From positions 202,135 to 266,134 of the forward strand of contig NZ_JARIXP010000003.1 in assembly GCF_029269265.1 (NCBI RefSeq): DNA of 64,000 nucleotides, in the 5' to 3' direction. The notes beneath the pieces were generated by a model. The model was not told the DNA's origin. It ran no database searches and worked only from the letters and a program-made list of their open reading frames with translations. The position numbers and the translations under genes were made by a program. The first letter of the stretch is position 1; each line of letters opens with the position of its first letter. Source of the stretch: Rheinheimera sp. 1928-s (GTDB lineage: Bacteria > Pseudomonadota > Gammaproteobacteria > Enterobacterales > Alteromonadaceae). This document shows, in pieces, positions 1 through 7,979 of this stretch.

Positions 1-2
1 AA

Positions 3-80
3 TTTTTGGCGAAGCGGGATAATTTTGCATTACATTTTCCAGCCGATGATGTGGTGATATTTAAAAAACGAAATACCTAG
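3..80 (+). CDS. 3' end of an unidentified gene entering from the left
   Basis: An open frame runs from the window edge to TAG at 78-80 and ends ...HFPADDVVIFKKRNT. The hydrophobic/acidic pattern is protein-like and could be the last strands of a small beta domain (a TOBE-type tail is one possibility), but 25 residues are too few to name the family. It lies about 50 bp upstream of yihI on the same strand. Confidence 0.4.
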   Translation, partial: FLAKRDNFALHFPADDVVIFKKRNT

Positions 81-133
81 GTTTTCTAAGATAAACTGGT
101 TAAAATACGCGCCCTTTTTCGTAGGTAACAAAT

Positions 134-688
134 ATGACCCGGATTAAAAAAACACGCACCTCAGGCCCACTTGGTACCAGGCACAGACCGGCTGAAGAAG
201 CCCGTCAGGATCGCACACGCGCGCCTGAAACCAAAAAGAAAGGTGCAGGCTTAAAATCCGGTAGTCGCCATTCTCCTTCAGCAGAAGATAAGAAGCAGCA
301 AGGCAGCAAAAGCTCTAAAGATCCACGCCACGGCAGCAAAAAGCCTATTGCTTTAGTCGTAACAGAAGCAGAACAAAAGCTGATGGCTCAGCCGAAGCAG
401 TTCAAGCCTGTGGTTCAGTTGAGCAAAGCCAAAGAACCGGAAATGCCACCAGAGCAGGAATTAGCATTGCTCGAGAATGATGAGAAGCTGCTGGAATTGC
501 TGGATCAAGTGGATAAGGGCGAAATACTGACAGGTAAAGACGCTAAATACTTTAATGCCAAAACGGCACGTCATGCAGAGCTGGTTGCTCTGTTAGGCCT
601 GGATCAGGATGGCGAGGAAGAGGAAGATTTGGATCCGTTAGCCAAGTTAGAGCGTACTGACTGGCGTAAAGAGTTTTTAGGCGAATAG
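134..688 (+). CDS. yihI: Der GTPase-activating protein YihI
   Basis: The 184-residue protein has a very basic, low-complexity N-terminal half (Lys/Arg/Ser-rich, residues 1-70) and an acidic C-terminal half with the LLENDEKLLELLDQVDKGE...ARHAELVALLGL core typical of YihI. The family stimulates GTP hydrolysis by the ribosome-assembly GTPase Der and so moderates 50S subunit maturation in the cytoplasm. The ATG at 134 has only a weak GGTAA-like ribosome site. The DUF2489 gene follows 10 bp later, a pairing I associate with Shewanella-like gammaproteobacteria. The identification rests on charge layout and the conserved core. Confidence 0.88.
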   Translation: MTRIKKTRTSGPLGTRHRPAEEARQDRTRAPETKKKGAGLKSGSRHSPSAEDKKQQGSKSSKDPRHGSKKPIALVVTEAEQKLMAQPKQFKPVVQLSKAKEPEMPPEQELALLENDEKLLELLDQVDKGEILTGKDAKYFNAKTARHAELVALLGLDQDGEEEEDLDPLAKLERTDWRKEFLGE

Positions 689-698
689 GGGATATGGT

Positions 699-1157
699 TT
701 GACCTTAAGCTGGATACTGGCCACTTTAGCGGCTGTTTTGATTCTTGGTGGTCTTAGTTTTTATCTTGGCCGCCTGTTGTGGTTGATCAAACAACAACAG
801 TTGAAACAGCAGCAAGTGGTTGAGGCAAAAAATGCCAACCTCATTGAAAGTATAGTGTTAATCGCCAAAGCCATGCGGGAAGAACAGTGTGAGCTGTCCG
901 AAGGTGCGTTGCGCCTATGGGTGTTGTTGGACCATTTGCAGCTGCCTGAAAAGCCTGACGCGGTTCACACCTACCCTGGTTTATTTAAAATGTATGACGT
1001 CATCAAAGACATGCCGACCCATCAGGCTCGCAAAGAGCGTGATAAAAAAGAAATCCGGCATCTGGATCATATTCGTGAACAGGCTGAAATTGACTTAAAA
1101 GCCGATATACTGGCTGACGTGCATAAACTGCTGGCGTTTTTCCAGAACCAAAAATAG
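699..1157 (+). CDS. DUF2489 family membrane-anchored protein
   Basis: A 152-residue protein with one N-terminal hydrophobic segment (about residues 4-26, LSWILATLAAVLILGGLSFY) and a charged cytoplasmic part with coiled-coil character (KQQQLKQQQVVEAKN) and a conserved-looking LDHLQLPE...YPGLFKMYDVIKDMPTH stretch. It matches DUF2489, of unknown function. The start is TTG at 699: an upstream ATG at 694 runs into TGA after one codon, and AGGGGAT at 687-693 is spaced correctly for the TTG. It is probably co-transcribed with yihI. Confidence 0.8.
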   Translation: MTLSWILATLAAVLILGGLSFYLGRLLWLIKQQQLKQQQVVEAKNANLIESIVLIAKAMREEQCELSEGALRLWVLLDHLQLPEKPDAVHTYPGLFKMYDVIKDMPTHQARKERDKKEIRHLDHIREQAEIDLKADILADVHKLLAFFQNQK

Positions 1158-1165
1158 AACTAGAA

Positions 1166-1186
1166 AAGGCAGCCTCTGGCTGCCTT
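1166..1186. terminator. Bidirectional terminator hairpin between convergent genes
   Basis: A perfect 9-bp stem AAGGCAGCC / GGCTGCCTT with a TCT loop lies between the stop of the DUF2489 gene (1157) and the stop of the convergent amidohydrolase gene (1205). A T-rich tail follows on the plus strand (ACTGTTTT) and a short TTTTC on the minus strand, so it can serve both genes. Confidence 0.75.
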
Positions 1187-1204
1187 ACTGTTTTAAATCA
1201 ATGG

Positions 1205-2485
1205 CTATTGCTTGTACACCACACCTGCTTTCATGACAAAACTGACTTTCCCCATCAGCTGAATATCCTGCAGCGGATCACCTGGTACAGCCACTAAATC
1301 AGCAATTTTACCTACAGTGACAGAACCCAGCTCCTGGTCCACCTTTAACAGACGAGCCGCTGTAATAGTAGCCGACTGAATAGCTTCCAAAGCAGGCATA
1401 CCGGCCTCTGTCATAAAGACAAATTCACGCCAGTTATCGCCATGAGCTCCTACTCCTGCATCAGTACCAAAGGCAATTTTAACCCCTTCTTTGTAAGCTG
1501 TAGCAAAAGTTTGCTGGATTTTTGGACCTATAGCTGCAGCTTTTGGCCGAACCAGCTCTGGGAAAAAGCCCGGAATCGCAGCCTTTTCTGCAGCCCACTT
1601 ACCTGCACTGATGGTTGGCACATAATAAGTGCCATGTTTTTTCATCAGTTTCATGGTGGCTTGATCCATTAAAGTACCGTGTTCTATCGAGTCCACACCG
1701 GCTTCGATGGCTCTGTCCATGCCTTCTTTACCATGCGCATGCACTGCCACTGTCATGCCATAATCTTTGGCTGTCTCGACAATAGCTTTCAGCTCTTCTT
1801 TATTAAACTGTGGATTCGAGCCACTTTTTGCCACACTCAGTACGCCACCTGTAGCGGTGATTTTGATCAGATCTGCACCTTCTTTGTAGCGCTGACGCAC
1901 CGCTTTACGTGCTTCATCCGGGCCATTCACCACGCCGTCTTTTGGACCTGGATCGCCCATCAGCTCATAAGCTATGCCGTTGCTTGGATCTGCATGCCCC
2001 CCTGTAGTGGCAATAGATTTACCTGCGGTATAAATACGAGGGCCAATGACATAGCCCGCTGTAATAGCTTTACGCAGAGCTGTGCTGGTGTGATGACTGG
2101 TACCCAGCTCTCTCACTGTGGTAAAGCCTGACAATAAAGTCTTTTCAGCATACGTAGCGCCACGTAAGGCAACATCAGCTTCATTCAACAAAAAAGCTTC
2201 AGTATAAGTACCGGGGTTCATCTGAGTGGAAAAATGAGTATGCATATCCATTAAGCCGGGCATCAGTGTATGACTTTTCAAATCTATGACCTGATCATCG
2301 GCTGCCGGGGTTTTATAACCAGGCTCCACGGCGATAATTTTGTCGTTTTCGATGATGACAGTCTGTTTTGTCAATACTTTATCAGTGTCTGCTGTGATCA
2401 GTTTGCCGGCGTGGATCAGGGTGGCACTCTGGGCTGTTCCAGCGATCAGTAACGCGCTGGCAACGAGGGTAAATTGGAATTTCAT
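1205..2485 (-). CDS. Secreted metal-dependent amidohydrolase (imidazolonepropionase/prolidase-like)
   Basis: The 426-residue protein has a signal peptide (residues 1-20, cleavage after AQS). The amidohydrolase TIM-barrel signatures appear in order: metal-binding MHTH at 81-84, a lysine-containing LIKITATGG strand (the carbamylated-Lys position), HAHG, SIEHGT and FGTDAG with the catalytic Asp. It closes with the usual beta-sandwich return GKIADLVAV. Relatives are exported Xaa-Pro/Xaa-Arg dipeptidases and related cyclic-amide hydrolases; the substrate cannot be read from sequence. The ATG at 2485 has AGGAG about 6 bp upstream. It appears monocistronic. Confidence 0.88.
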   Translation of the reverse strand: MKFQFTLVASALLIAGTAQSATLIHAGKLITADTDKVLTKQTVIIENDKIIAVEPGYKTPAADDQVIDLKSHTLMPGLMDMHTHFSTQMNPGTYTEAFLLNEADVALRGATYAEKTLLSGFTTVRELGTSHHTSTALRKAITAGYVIGPRIYTAGKSIATTGGHADPSNGIAYELMGDPGPKDGVVNGPDEARKAVRQRYKEGADLIKITATGGVLSVAKSGSNPQFNKEELKAIVETAKDYGMTVAVHAHGKEGMDRAIEAGVDSIEHGTLMDQATMKLMKKHGTYYVPTISAGKWAAEKAAIPGFFPELVRPKAAAIGPKIQQTFATAYKEGVKIAFGTDAGVGAHGDNWREFVFMTEAGMPALEAIQSATITAARLLKVDQELGSVTVGKIADLVAVPGDPLQDIQLMGKVSFVMKAGVVYKQ

Positions 2486-2611
2486 TCGCTCTCCTGTTGG
2501 ATAAACACAGCTTTTTCCAGCTGCTGTGCAACGACTATGAAACAGGAATGCTAAAGCAGCAAGAGCAGAAAAAATGAATGCGATACAGAGCCTTAGATCC
2601 GGGATTAACGG

Positions 2612-3151
2612 CTAATCCAGAGTTCCGAGCACAAAACTCATACCAGCGGAATAAATCTGCAGTGTAGTTTTTCCTTCGACCTGGACAGGCAAAGCCAAAT
2701 CAACCAACTGATAATAAGCCGCTCTGCTGAATTTCGCCGTTAAACCTCGCCACAACTGCACATAAGGTAAACACTGACCATCAGGCTGAGCCTGCAAAAA
2801 CAACGGATATTCAGCGGTAATTAATACTTGTTCGCCTAAATTAGTGGTCGCAATAAGGACAGGTGTCTCACCAGTTTGCGGCTCTATAGCCACTATGACA
2901 AACGCAGCATCCTCCACCTGAATACGGACTTTTTCAACTGGAGTCAGCAGGAAATACTCTTGTTGTTGTCGGGTGAGCACAGAAGCAAAAAGTTGAATAA
3001 GTTCTGGCCGCAGGATTTTAGAGTCCAGATAGAACCAAAAACCGTGTCGATCGATACGAATAGGGATATCACCGCAAAAAGCTGGATCCCAAAGTTCAAC
3101 AGGGGCTAAATGAGGCTGCTGTAAAGACAACTGCAGTTGTTTCAAATCCAT
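2612..3151 (-). CDS. DUF1285 domain-containing protein
   Basis: The core WDPAFCGDIPIRIDRHGFWFYLDSKILRPELIQLFASVL...YFLLTPVEKVRIQVEDAAFVI is characteristic of DUF1285, a cytoplasmic two-domain beta protein of unknown function. I place the start at the ATG at 3151 (MDLKQLQ). A longer frame to 3253 is open, but its first 34 codons translate a tRNA-derived repeat unit and would add an artificial hydrophobic leader. No strong ribosome site is visible, so the start remains uncertain. The product is about 179 residues. Confidence 0.8.
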   Translation of the reverse strand: MDLKQLQLSLQQPHLAPVELWDPAFCGDIPIRIDRHGFWFYLDSKILRPELIQLFASVLTRQQQEYFLLTPVEKVRIQVEDAAFVIVAIEPQTGETPVLIATTNLGEQVLITAEYPLFLQAQPDGQCLPYVQLWRGLTAKFSRAAYYQLVDLALPVQVEGKTTLQIYSAGMSFVLGTLD

Positions 3152-3204
3152 AATGTTGCAACTAACAAGGGAAAGACAAACAAAGCATAACAACAGAATG
3201 GCGA

Positions 3205-3420
3205 CAGAGGAAATTGGAGTGACTACTGATAAAGCTCGAACCCAAGGTTCCATAGGAAAGTAGGAAACTGGGGTGACTACTGATAAAGCTCGAACCCAAG
3301 GTTCCAGAGGAAAGTGGGAAATTGGGGTGACTACTGATGAAGCTCGAACCCGAACTCAAGATTATAGAGAAAAGTAGGGTGACTACTGACGAGGCTCGAA
3401 CCCGAACTCATAGAGGAAAT
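3205..3420 (-). repeat. Tandem repeats derived from the 3' end of tRNA-His
   Basis: Four degenerate units lie directly downstream of tRNA-His in its transcription direction. Each contains a copy of the tRNA 3' portion: GGGTGAC (acceptor) followed by GCTCGAACCC (T arm, plus-strand reading). The GTGAC landmarks fall at 3219, 3273, 3327 and 3379, and then 3425 in the real tRNA, giving spacings of 54, 54, 52 and 46 bp. All four extra units carry a TAC insertion (GTGACTACTGA) absent from the tRNA, so they share one ancestor. Units end in A/G-rich GGAAA spacers. Confidence 0.88.
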
Positions 3421-3497
3421 TGGGGTGACTGATGGGGCTCGAACCCACGACAACCGGAATCACAATCCGGGACTCTACCAACTGAGCTACAGTCACC
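3421..3497 (-). tRNA. tRNA-His (GTG)
   Basis: The minus strand folds as a complete cloverleaf: acceptor GTGACTG/CAGTCAC, D arm starting GCTCAGTTGG, anticodon stem CCGGA/TCCGG with loop TTGTGAT (anticodon GTG), and T arm GTGGG-TTCGAGC-CCCAT. The extra 5' G (position -1) facing C73 is the hallmark of tRNA-His. The CCA end is encoded at 3421-3423. The 3' side is followed by tandem copies of its own 3' portion. Confidence 0.97.
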
Positions 3498-3504
3498 ACA
3501 AGCG

Positions 3505-3538
3505 GCGCGAATTCTAGCGAAATTCCTGATTGAAGCAA
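3505..3538 (-). promoter_or_regulatory. Sigma-70 promoter of tRNA-His with GC-rich discriminator
   Basis: On the minus strand, TTGCTT (3533-3538) and TAGAAT (3511-3516) are separated by 16 bp and followed by a GCGCC discriminator just upstream of the tRNA. A strong -10 with a GC-rich discriminator is usual for growth-rate and stringently controlled stable-RNA promoters. Confidence 0.65.
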
Positions 3539-3663
3539 AGCTATTTTTACAAAACAAAGCTCTAAGCCTTGTTTGGCTTGGGTCGGGGCACTGGCTGTGC
3601 TAGGGTATGGCCGTCAGACCAGCTGACAGTTATCTAAGCAGTGGCTCGAAAATGGAGAAAGAT

Positions 3664-4482
3664 ATGCAACAATTTCTGGATTTTTTGGAAAAAAATCAGC
3701 AATTGATTTTAAGTTACAGCGTCAAAGTACTGGTTGCTTTAGTCATTTTATATCTGGGTCGCTGGCTGGCTAAAAGCCTGACCCGTATGCTGGAAAAAGC
3801 CTTACTGCACAAGAAAGTAGACCGGGCTGTCGTGTCTTTTTTAAGTGGCATTATTCAGGCCGCTATTATGGTCGCCACTGTCCTGATTGCCCTGTCACAA
3901 GTGGGCATTCAAACCGCCTCTTTTATCGCCATTTTAGGTGCTGCAGGTTTAGCTATAGCTTTGGCCTTGCAAGGTTCTTTATCTAACTTTGCATCTGGTG
4001 TACTGATCATTTTATTCCGGCCTTTCCGTGCTGGAGATTTTGTCGATGCAGCTGGGGTTTCCGGCGTGGTAGAAAAAATTGAGATTTTCCAGACTGTACT
4101 CAAAAGTGCAGACAACAAACGCATTATTGTGCCCAACTCTCAAATTACTGGCTCAGCCATTATCAACTACTCTGCCGAAAAAACCCGCAGAGTGGATTTA
4201 ACTGTTGGCATCAGTTACGACTCAGATTTGAAAAAGGCCAAAGAACTGCTGGAACAAATCCTGAAATCAGACAGTCGTATTCTCGCAGAGCCAGCCCCAG
4301 TCATTGCTGTTGGCGCTTTAGCCGACAGTTCAGTCAATATTTTAATACGTCCATGGGTAAATGCAGCCGATTATTGGCCTGTGTACTGGGGCACTCTGGA
4401 AAAAATCAAGCTGACATTTGATGAACATCAGATTGTGATCCCCTTTCCACAAATGGACCTGCACCTCAAAAAGGAAAAGTAA
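3664..4482 (+). CDS. mscS: Small-conductance mechanosensitive channel, MscS type
   Basis: The protein is about 272 residues with three N-terminal membrane helices. The pore helix shows the MscS pattern QTASFIAILGAAGLAIALALQGSLSNFASGVLIILFRPFRAGDFV, followed by the beta domain and the C-terminal PYWxxxE-like end (PVYWGTLEKIKLTFDEHQIVIPFPQMDL). It closely follows E. coli MscS in length and order and should open under hypo-osmotic membrane tension. An upstream in-frame ATG at 3607 is open, but GGAG at 3654-3657 sits correctly for the ATG at 3664, which I prefer. The DUF481 gene follows after 3 bp, suggesting one transcript. Confidence 0.92.
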   Translation: MQQFLDFLEKNQQLILSYSVKVLVALVILYLGRWLAKSLTRMLEKALLHKKVDRAVVSFLSGIIQAAIMVATVLIALSQVGIQTASFIAILGAAGLAIALALQGSLSNFASGVLIILFRPFRAGDFVDAAGVSGVVEKIEIFQTVLKSADNKRIIVPNSQITGSAIINYSAEKTRRVDLTVGISYDSDLKKAKELLEQILKSDSRILAEPAPVIAVGALADSSVNILIRPWVNAADYWPVYWGTLEKIKLTFDEHQIVIPFPQMDLHLKKEK

Positions 4483-4485
4483 GGT

Positions 4486-5256
4486 ATGAAAAAAACTCTC
4501 TGCTCCCTGTCAGCTCTGAGCAGTCTGTTGGTTTTGAGTGGCCTTTTGACAGTACAGGCCGAAGAAAGCTCGTCCAATACGGCAAAGTTGGGCTGGAGTA
4601 CCTCTGCGGAACTCGGCGCTATTACCACCTCTGGTAATACCAAAGGTACTTCTATCACAGGGAAAGTAGACGCCAAACAAGAATTGGAACAGTGGTCGAA
4701 CGACTACACCTTCAGCGCTTTTTTTAAACGTGACGAAACTACAGCAGACGACGGTCAGACACTAGTGGAAACCTCAGCTGAAAAATATGCAGCTTCAGCC
4801 AAGGGCGGTTATAAGCTGGATAAAGAATCTGCCCGATTATTCGTCTACGGCTCCCATGTGAGCGACCGTTTTGGTGCTTACACCGAATACACTACAGTGG
4901 CTATAGGTTATGGCGATGAACTGTTTAAAACTGAAACTATGTCGCTGGAAGGTGAAGTAGGTCCTGGTTATTACAGGGGCGAAACGGATCTGGAAGCAAC
5001 TGAAAACGGCATGATAGTGCGTGGCGCGGCCACCTATCGCTGGCAAATCAGTGAATCTGCCCGTTTTAAACAAACCGTCAGTCTGGAGTACGGTGAAGAC
5101 AACAGGCGTTCTGTTGCTGAGTCTTCGCTGACCGCAAAAATTAACGGCCGGATGCAAATGAAAGCCGCTTTTTTAGTACAACACGACTCGAATGTACCGG
5201 TAGATAAAAAGAAAACCGATACCCAAACTTCATTAACTTTTGTGTATTCGTTTTAA
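4486..5256 (+). CDS. DUF481 family outer-membrane beta-barrel protein
   Basis: The 256-residue protein has a signal peptide (about residues 1-25, ending in VQAEE) followed by alternating beta strands with the DUF481 opening LGWSTSAELGAITTSGNTKGTSITGKVDAKQ and a terminal aromatic strand SLTFVYSF. DUF481 proteins are exported, salt- or envelope-stress-associated outer-membrane proteins (YdiY-like) without a defined activity. The start lies 3 bp after the mscS stop, so the pair may act together in osmotic or envelope adaptation; that link is inference. Confidence 0.85.
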   Translation: MKKTLCSLSALSSLLVLSGLLTVQAEESSSNTAKLGWSTSAELGAITTSGNTKGTSITGKVDAKQELEQWSNDYTFSAFFKRDETTADDGQTLVETSAEKYAASAKGGYKLDKESARLFVYGSHVSDRFGAYTEYTTVAIGYGDELFKTETMSLEGEVGPGYYRGETDLEATENGMIVRGAATYRWQISESARFKQTVSLEYGEDNRRSVAESSLTAKINGRMQMKAAFLVQHDSNVPVDKKKTDTQTSLTFVYSF

Positions 5257-5305
5257 TCCGCATCCTTTATGTTCGACAAGGGCGTGGTTTACCCGCGCCC
5301 GCCAG

Positions 5306-5460
5306 CAACAAAGCTGCAGCTTCAAGTACGACGGGTACTTAGCCTAAGTAATTGATGTTGCAGCTAGGCGACAAGTAAGCGAGACCCCAGGAGCATAGTC
5401 GTCCTATGGGACTGGGGCGAGTGACGCAGGCAACAACGCTGCGGCTTCAAGTACGACGGC
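5306..5460. repeat. REP-like intergenic element with terminal direct repeats and a central hairpin
   Basis: A 30-bp sequence (CAACAAAGCTGCAGCTTCAA...) at 5306-5335 recurs with two changes at 5431-5460 in the same orientation. Between them lies an imperfect palindrome at 5385-5417: CCCCAG-GAG-CATAG-TCGTC-CTATG-GGA-CTGGGG. The element fills the gap between two convergent genes and touches the stop codon of the response regulator. Its modular form resembles dispersed intergenic elements I have seen in Shewanella-like genomes; only one copy is in this window. Confidence 0.7.
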
Positions 5461-6056
5461 TAAAGCCAGCCTTTTTGTCGGGCTATTCTGGCTGCGTCAA
5501 CCCGGTTTGCCGCATTTAGTTTACTGATGGCTTCCGACAAATAATTCCGGGCTGTGCCTTCAGCAATATAAAGTGCAGCGGCAATTTCGGCCGTACTTTT
5601 TCCTTCGGACGCTAATCGTAAAGCCCTGCGCTCCTTATCACTTAAAGGGTCGTGCTCTCCCAAAGCCGATAATGCCAGTTCAGCATCTATCACTCTTTTA
5701 CCGGCCATCACCTGATAAATAGCCTGTACCAGTTGTTCAGAAGGTGCGTCTTTGAGTAAAAAGCCCTGTACCCCGGCGGCAATAGCGCGTTGAATATAAC
5801 CAGCCCGACCAAAAGTAGTGATCACTATCACTTTGATTTTGCTTTGCTGCTGTTGCAGAGAAAGCGCTAATTCCAGCCCACTGCGGCCTGGCATCTCAAT
5901 ATCGGTCAACAACACATCAAAGCTCTGCTGCTTTAACAGCTGCAGCGCCTGATCGCCGTCGGCAGCCTGAGTAATATGAAAGTCTTTGTTTAACCCCAAT
6001 AAGGCGGCCAAAGCCCCTCTGACCATAGCCTGATCTTCTGCCAGTAAAATACGCAT
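5460..6056 (-). CDS. NarL/DesR-family response regulator
   Basis: The 198-residue protein has an N-terminal receiver with the acidic pair ED at 7-8, phosphoacceptor Asp52 (LLTDIEMPG), and the conserved Thr and Lys (TTFGRAG; FLLKDAPSEQ). A LuxR-type helix-turn-helix closes it (DPLSDKERRALRLASEGKSTAEIAAALYIAEGTARNYLSEAISKL). Its start overlaps the kinase stop by one base (TGATG), so the pair is translationally coupled. Closest in layout to Bacillus DesR and other small membrane-signal regulators; the regulon is unknown, but the neighbouring TPR gene is an obvious candidate. Confidence 0.9.
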   Translation of the reverse strand: MRILLAEDQAMVRGALAALLGLNKDFHITQAADGDQALQLLKQQSFDVLLTDIEMPGRSGLELALSLQQQQSKIKVIVITTFGRAGYIQRAIAAGVQGFLLKDAPSEQLVQAIYQVMAGKRVIDAELALSALGEHDPLSDKERRALRLASEGKSTAEIAAALYIAEGTARNYLSEAISKLNAANRVDAARIARQKGWL

Positions 6057-7114
6057 CAGGACTCCTTTGGCAAAGTAAAACTAAAACTACTGGGCGACAG
6101 TTGCCATTCCAGCGTGCTGTTAAGCGCAGCTAAACGCTCTTGTATACCAGCTAAACCATTACCCTGATCCAATTCACTAACCTTGCCATTATCCGACACC
6201 ATGAGCTGATTTCCGTGCTCAGTTTCGCTAAAACGGATCTGCACTTCATCCCCATTGCTGTGTTTTAATACATTGGTCACCAGTTCCGTCAGGATCAGCA
6301 CTACTGCGGTTTCCTCCCGGGCAGAAAGAACCGGAACCTCCCCCTGCACCTCCACAGCAAAACCCGCTTCACGCAGTTTACTGCTTAAGGACTGCACTTC
6401 ACCTGCTAAGCCTTTGTGTTTATAGCCTGAGACCGTCTGACGCACCTGACTTAAACTTTCACGGGCAATAAACGCCAGCTCCTGCAATTGCTGACTGGCC
6501 GCCTGATATTGCTGCTGTTGCACCAACTTATCGGCTAAATCTGCTTTAAGCACTATACCCGATAAACTGTGTCCCATAATATCGTGCAAGTCACGCGCTA
6601 TACGCTCCCGTTCTACCATAGTGGCCAGCTGTTTAATTTCTTCGGCACTACGCTGCTCTTTCAGCATAGTTAAGCGCCGGATCCGGTCGAGCACTCCGAG
6701 CACGCCGATAGCACACACCAATGCTGAACCATATAACAAGAAATAAGGCGTACCTTTGACAAATAAGTGGTCCAGCAGCGCCAGCACAGCGAGCAATACA
6801 ACAACACCAGCTAAAAACTGGCGGAAGCTATAAGCAAACCCAATAAAGAAGCTGACGTATGCAAACATCGAAATGGAGCCATAATTTAGCGGGGTAATGG
6901 CGCTCGCAATCAAAGCCATCAGCACTATAGGTAACAACATCTCTGTGGTATGGCTGCGGCCAATCCAGTAGTAACACCCAATAAAAGCCGCTAAAGCCAG
7001 TGTCATCCAGAAATACTGGATCAGGTTGTAATTGATATAAAAAAATGGGGCTATGTAGAACACCAAATTGACCAGGTAAACCCAGGACAGACGTTTTTCC
7101 AGCTCTAACATCAC
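6056..7114 (-). CDS. DesK-like sensor histidine kinase (HisKA_3)
   Basis: The 352-residue protein has five to six N-terminal membrane helices (about residues 10-145) and no periplasmic domain. A linker coiled coil leads into the HisKA_3 dimerisation helix ERERIARDLHDIMGHSLSGIVLK with the phosphorylated His in DLHD. A HATPase follows: N box LTELVTNVLKHS, G1 VSDNG, and GNGLAGIQERL. The architecture is that of DesK, which senses membrane thickness or fluidity, but the ligand here is unknown. Upstream on the same strand is a secreted TPR protein that may be part of the circuit. Confidence 0.88.
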   Translation of the reverse strand: MMLELEKRLSWVYLVNLVFYIAPFFYINYNLIQYFWMTLALAAFIGCYYWIGRSHTTEMLLPIVLMALIASAITPLNYGSISMFAYVSFFIGFAYSFRQFLAGVVVLLAVLALLDHLFVKGTPYFLLYGSALVCAIGVLGVLDRIRRLTMLKEQRSAEEIKQLATMVERERIARDLHDIMGHSLSGIVLKADLADKLVQQQQYQAASQQLQELAFIARESLSQVRQTVSGYKHKGLAGEVQSLSSKLREAGFAVEVQGEVPVLSAREETAVVLILTELVTNVLKHSNGDEVQIRFSETEHGNQLMVSDNGKVSELDQGNGLAGIQERLAALNSTLEWQLSPSSFSFTLPKES

Positions 7115-7166
7115 CTACTCCCTCAGCAGCAACAGGGACTCAAAAGAGCCCCTGGCCATAAAATTA

Positions 7167-7859
7167 TTAACGATTCTGACTGTAACTTTGTTGCTGAGCC
7201 AGCAGGAACTTTGCCCAACCGTAGGAAGGGTCTACTTCCATAGCTTTAGTCCAGTCGGCGATAGCACCAGCTTTATCACCCAGTTCCTGCTTGGCTAAAC
7301 CTCGCCAGGTGTAAGCTTCTGCATGACCCCAGCAAATCTGCTGACAAGGCTGGGCATAAAGTTCAATGGCTTTGCTGCTCAGGTCAACCGCACTTTGTTT
7401 ACTGCCACCAAAAACTGCAGGCGTATTGTAGGCGGTGATAGCCTTAATCAAAGATACGCGTGGATTCGCAGGTTCCAGCTCTGTCGCTTGCTGGATAGCT
7501 TTACCAGCTTTGGGGCCGTACAACGCGCCTTTTACCGGGTTATTGCCAATCTGCATACCATAAACGCTGGATAACAAAGCCAGACTATCGGCCTGTGGTT
7601 GCGCTGTTGTTAACTGCTCCAACACAGACTGGGCTGAGTCTAAGGCTTGTTCTGCCTGATCTTTTTGACCTGTTAAGCCCGCCACAATAGACAAACGGTA
7701 GCTGGCATAAGCTTTGTTGTAATCTGCCGGATTTTCAGCGGCGTAAACAGCCAGTTGTTTTACATCCATGCTGTTAGACGCGGCATCAATTTGTTCAATA
7801 GTGGCGGCCTGAGCCAGGGTAAAAGTTAAAGTGCTTAAAGCAATGAGTAAAGTTTTCAT
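7167..7859 (-). CDS. Exported tetratricopeptide-repeat protein
   Basis: The 230-residue protein has a signal peptide (1-18, cleavage after AQA) and helical hairpins with TPR spacing. The clearest is AYTWRGLAKQELGDKAGAIADWTKAMEVDPSYGWAKFLLA near the C terminus. It is likely a periplasmic scaffold; no enzymatic motif is seen. AAAGGA is 8 bp before the ATG at 7859. It is transcribed in the same direction as the DesK/DesR pair, 53 bp ahead of the kinase, and a 12-bp inverted repeat lies about 75-105 bp upstream, suggesting common control. Confidence 0.75.
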   Translation of the reverse strand: MKTLLIALSTLTFTLAQAATIEQIDAASNSMDVKQLAVYAAENPADYNKAYASYRLSIVAGLTGQKDQAEQALDSAQSVLEQLTTAQPQADSLALLSSVYGMQIGNNPVKGALYGPKAGKAIQQATELEPANPRVSLIKAITAYNTPAVFGGSKQSAVDLSSKAIELYAQPCQQICWGHAEAYTWRGLAKQELGDKAGAIADWTKAMEVDPSYGWAKFLLAQQQSYSQNR

Positions 7860-7933
7860 CTTGATAGTCCTTTTGCTGTTTCACCTTATTGGTGTGAAGC
7901 CAGTATCGGAAAATCCATAGAAAAACATCAGGC

Positions 7934-7964
7934 ACAAAAGTCATGACTTGAGCATGACTTTTGT
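7934..7964. promoter_or_regulatory. Perfect 12-bp inverted repeat upstream of the TPR gene
   Basis: ACAAAAGTCATG at 7934-7945 and its exact reverse complement CATGACTTTTGT at 7953-7964 are separated by 7 bp. The site lies between the sbcC stop and the TPR start. No U-tract follows on the minus strand, so it is a poor terminator. Symmetry and spacing suit a dimeric regulator such as the NarL-type protein encoded just downstream; that assignment is inference. Confidence 0.5.
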
Positions 7965-7979
7965 CATGAATAAACAGCA

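Noticed and set aside
1679..2131. A 150-codon plus-strand frame opposite the amidohydrolase gene
   Set aside because: Its composition (many His, Cys, Phe, Thr) is that of an antisense shadow; the minus-strand gene has intact motifs.
3162..3359. A 65-codon minus-strand frame of repeated GSSFISSHP blocks
   Set aside because: It is a TTG-started translation of the tRNA-derived repeats with no ribosome site; kept only as a remark in the repeat finding.
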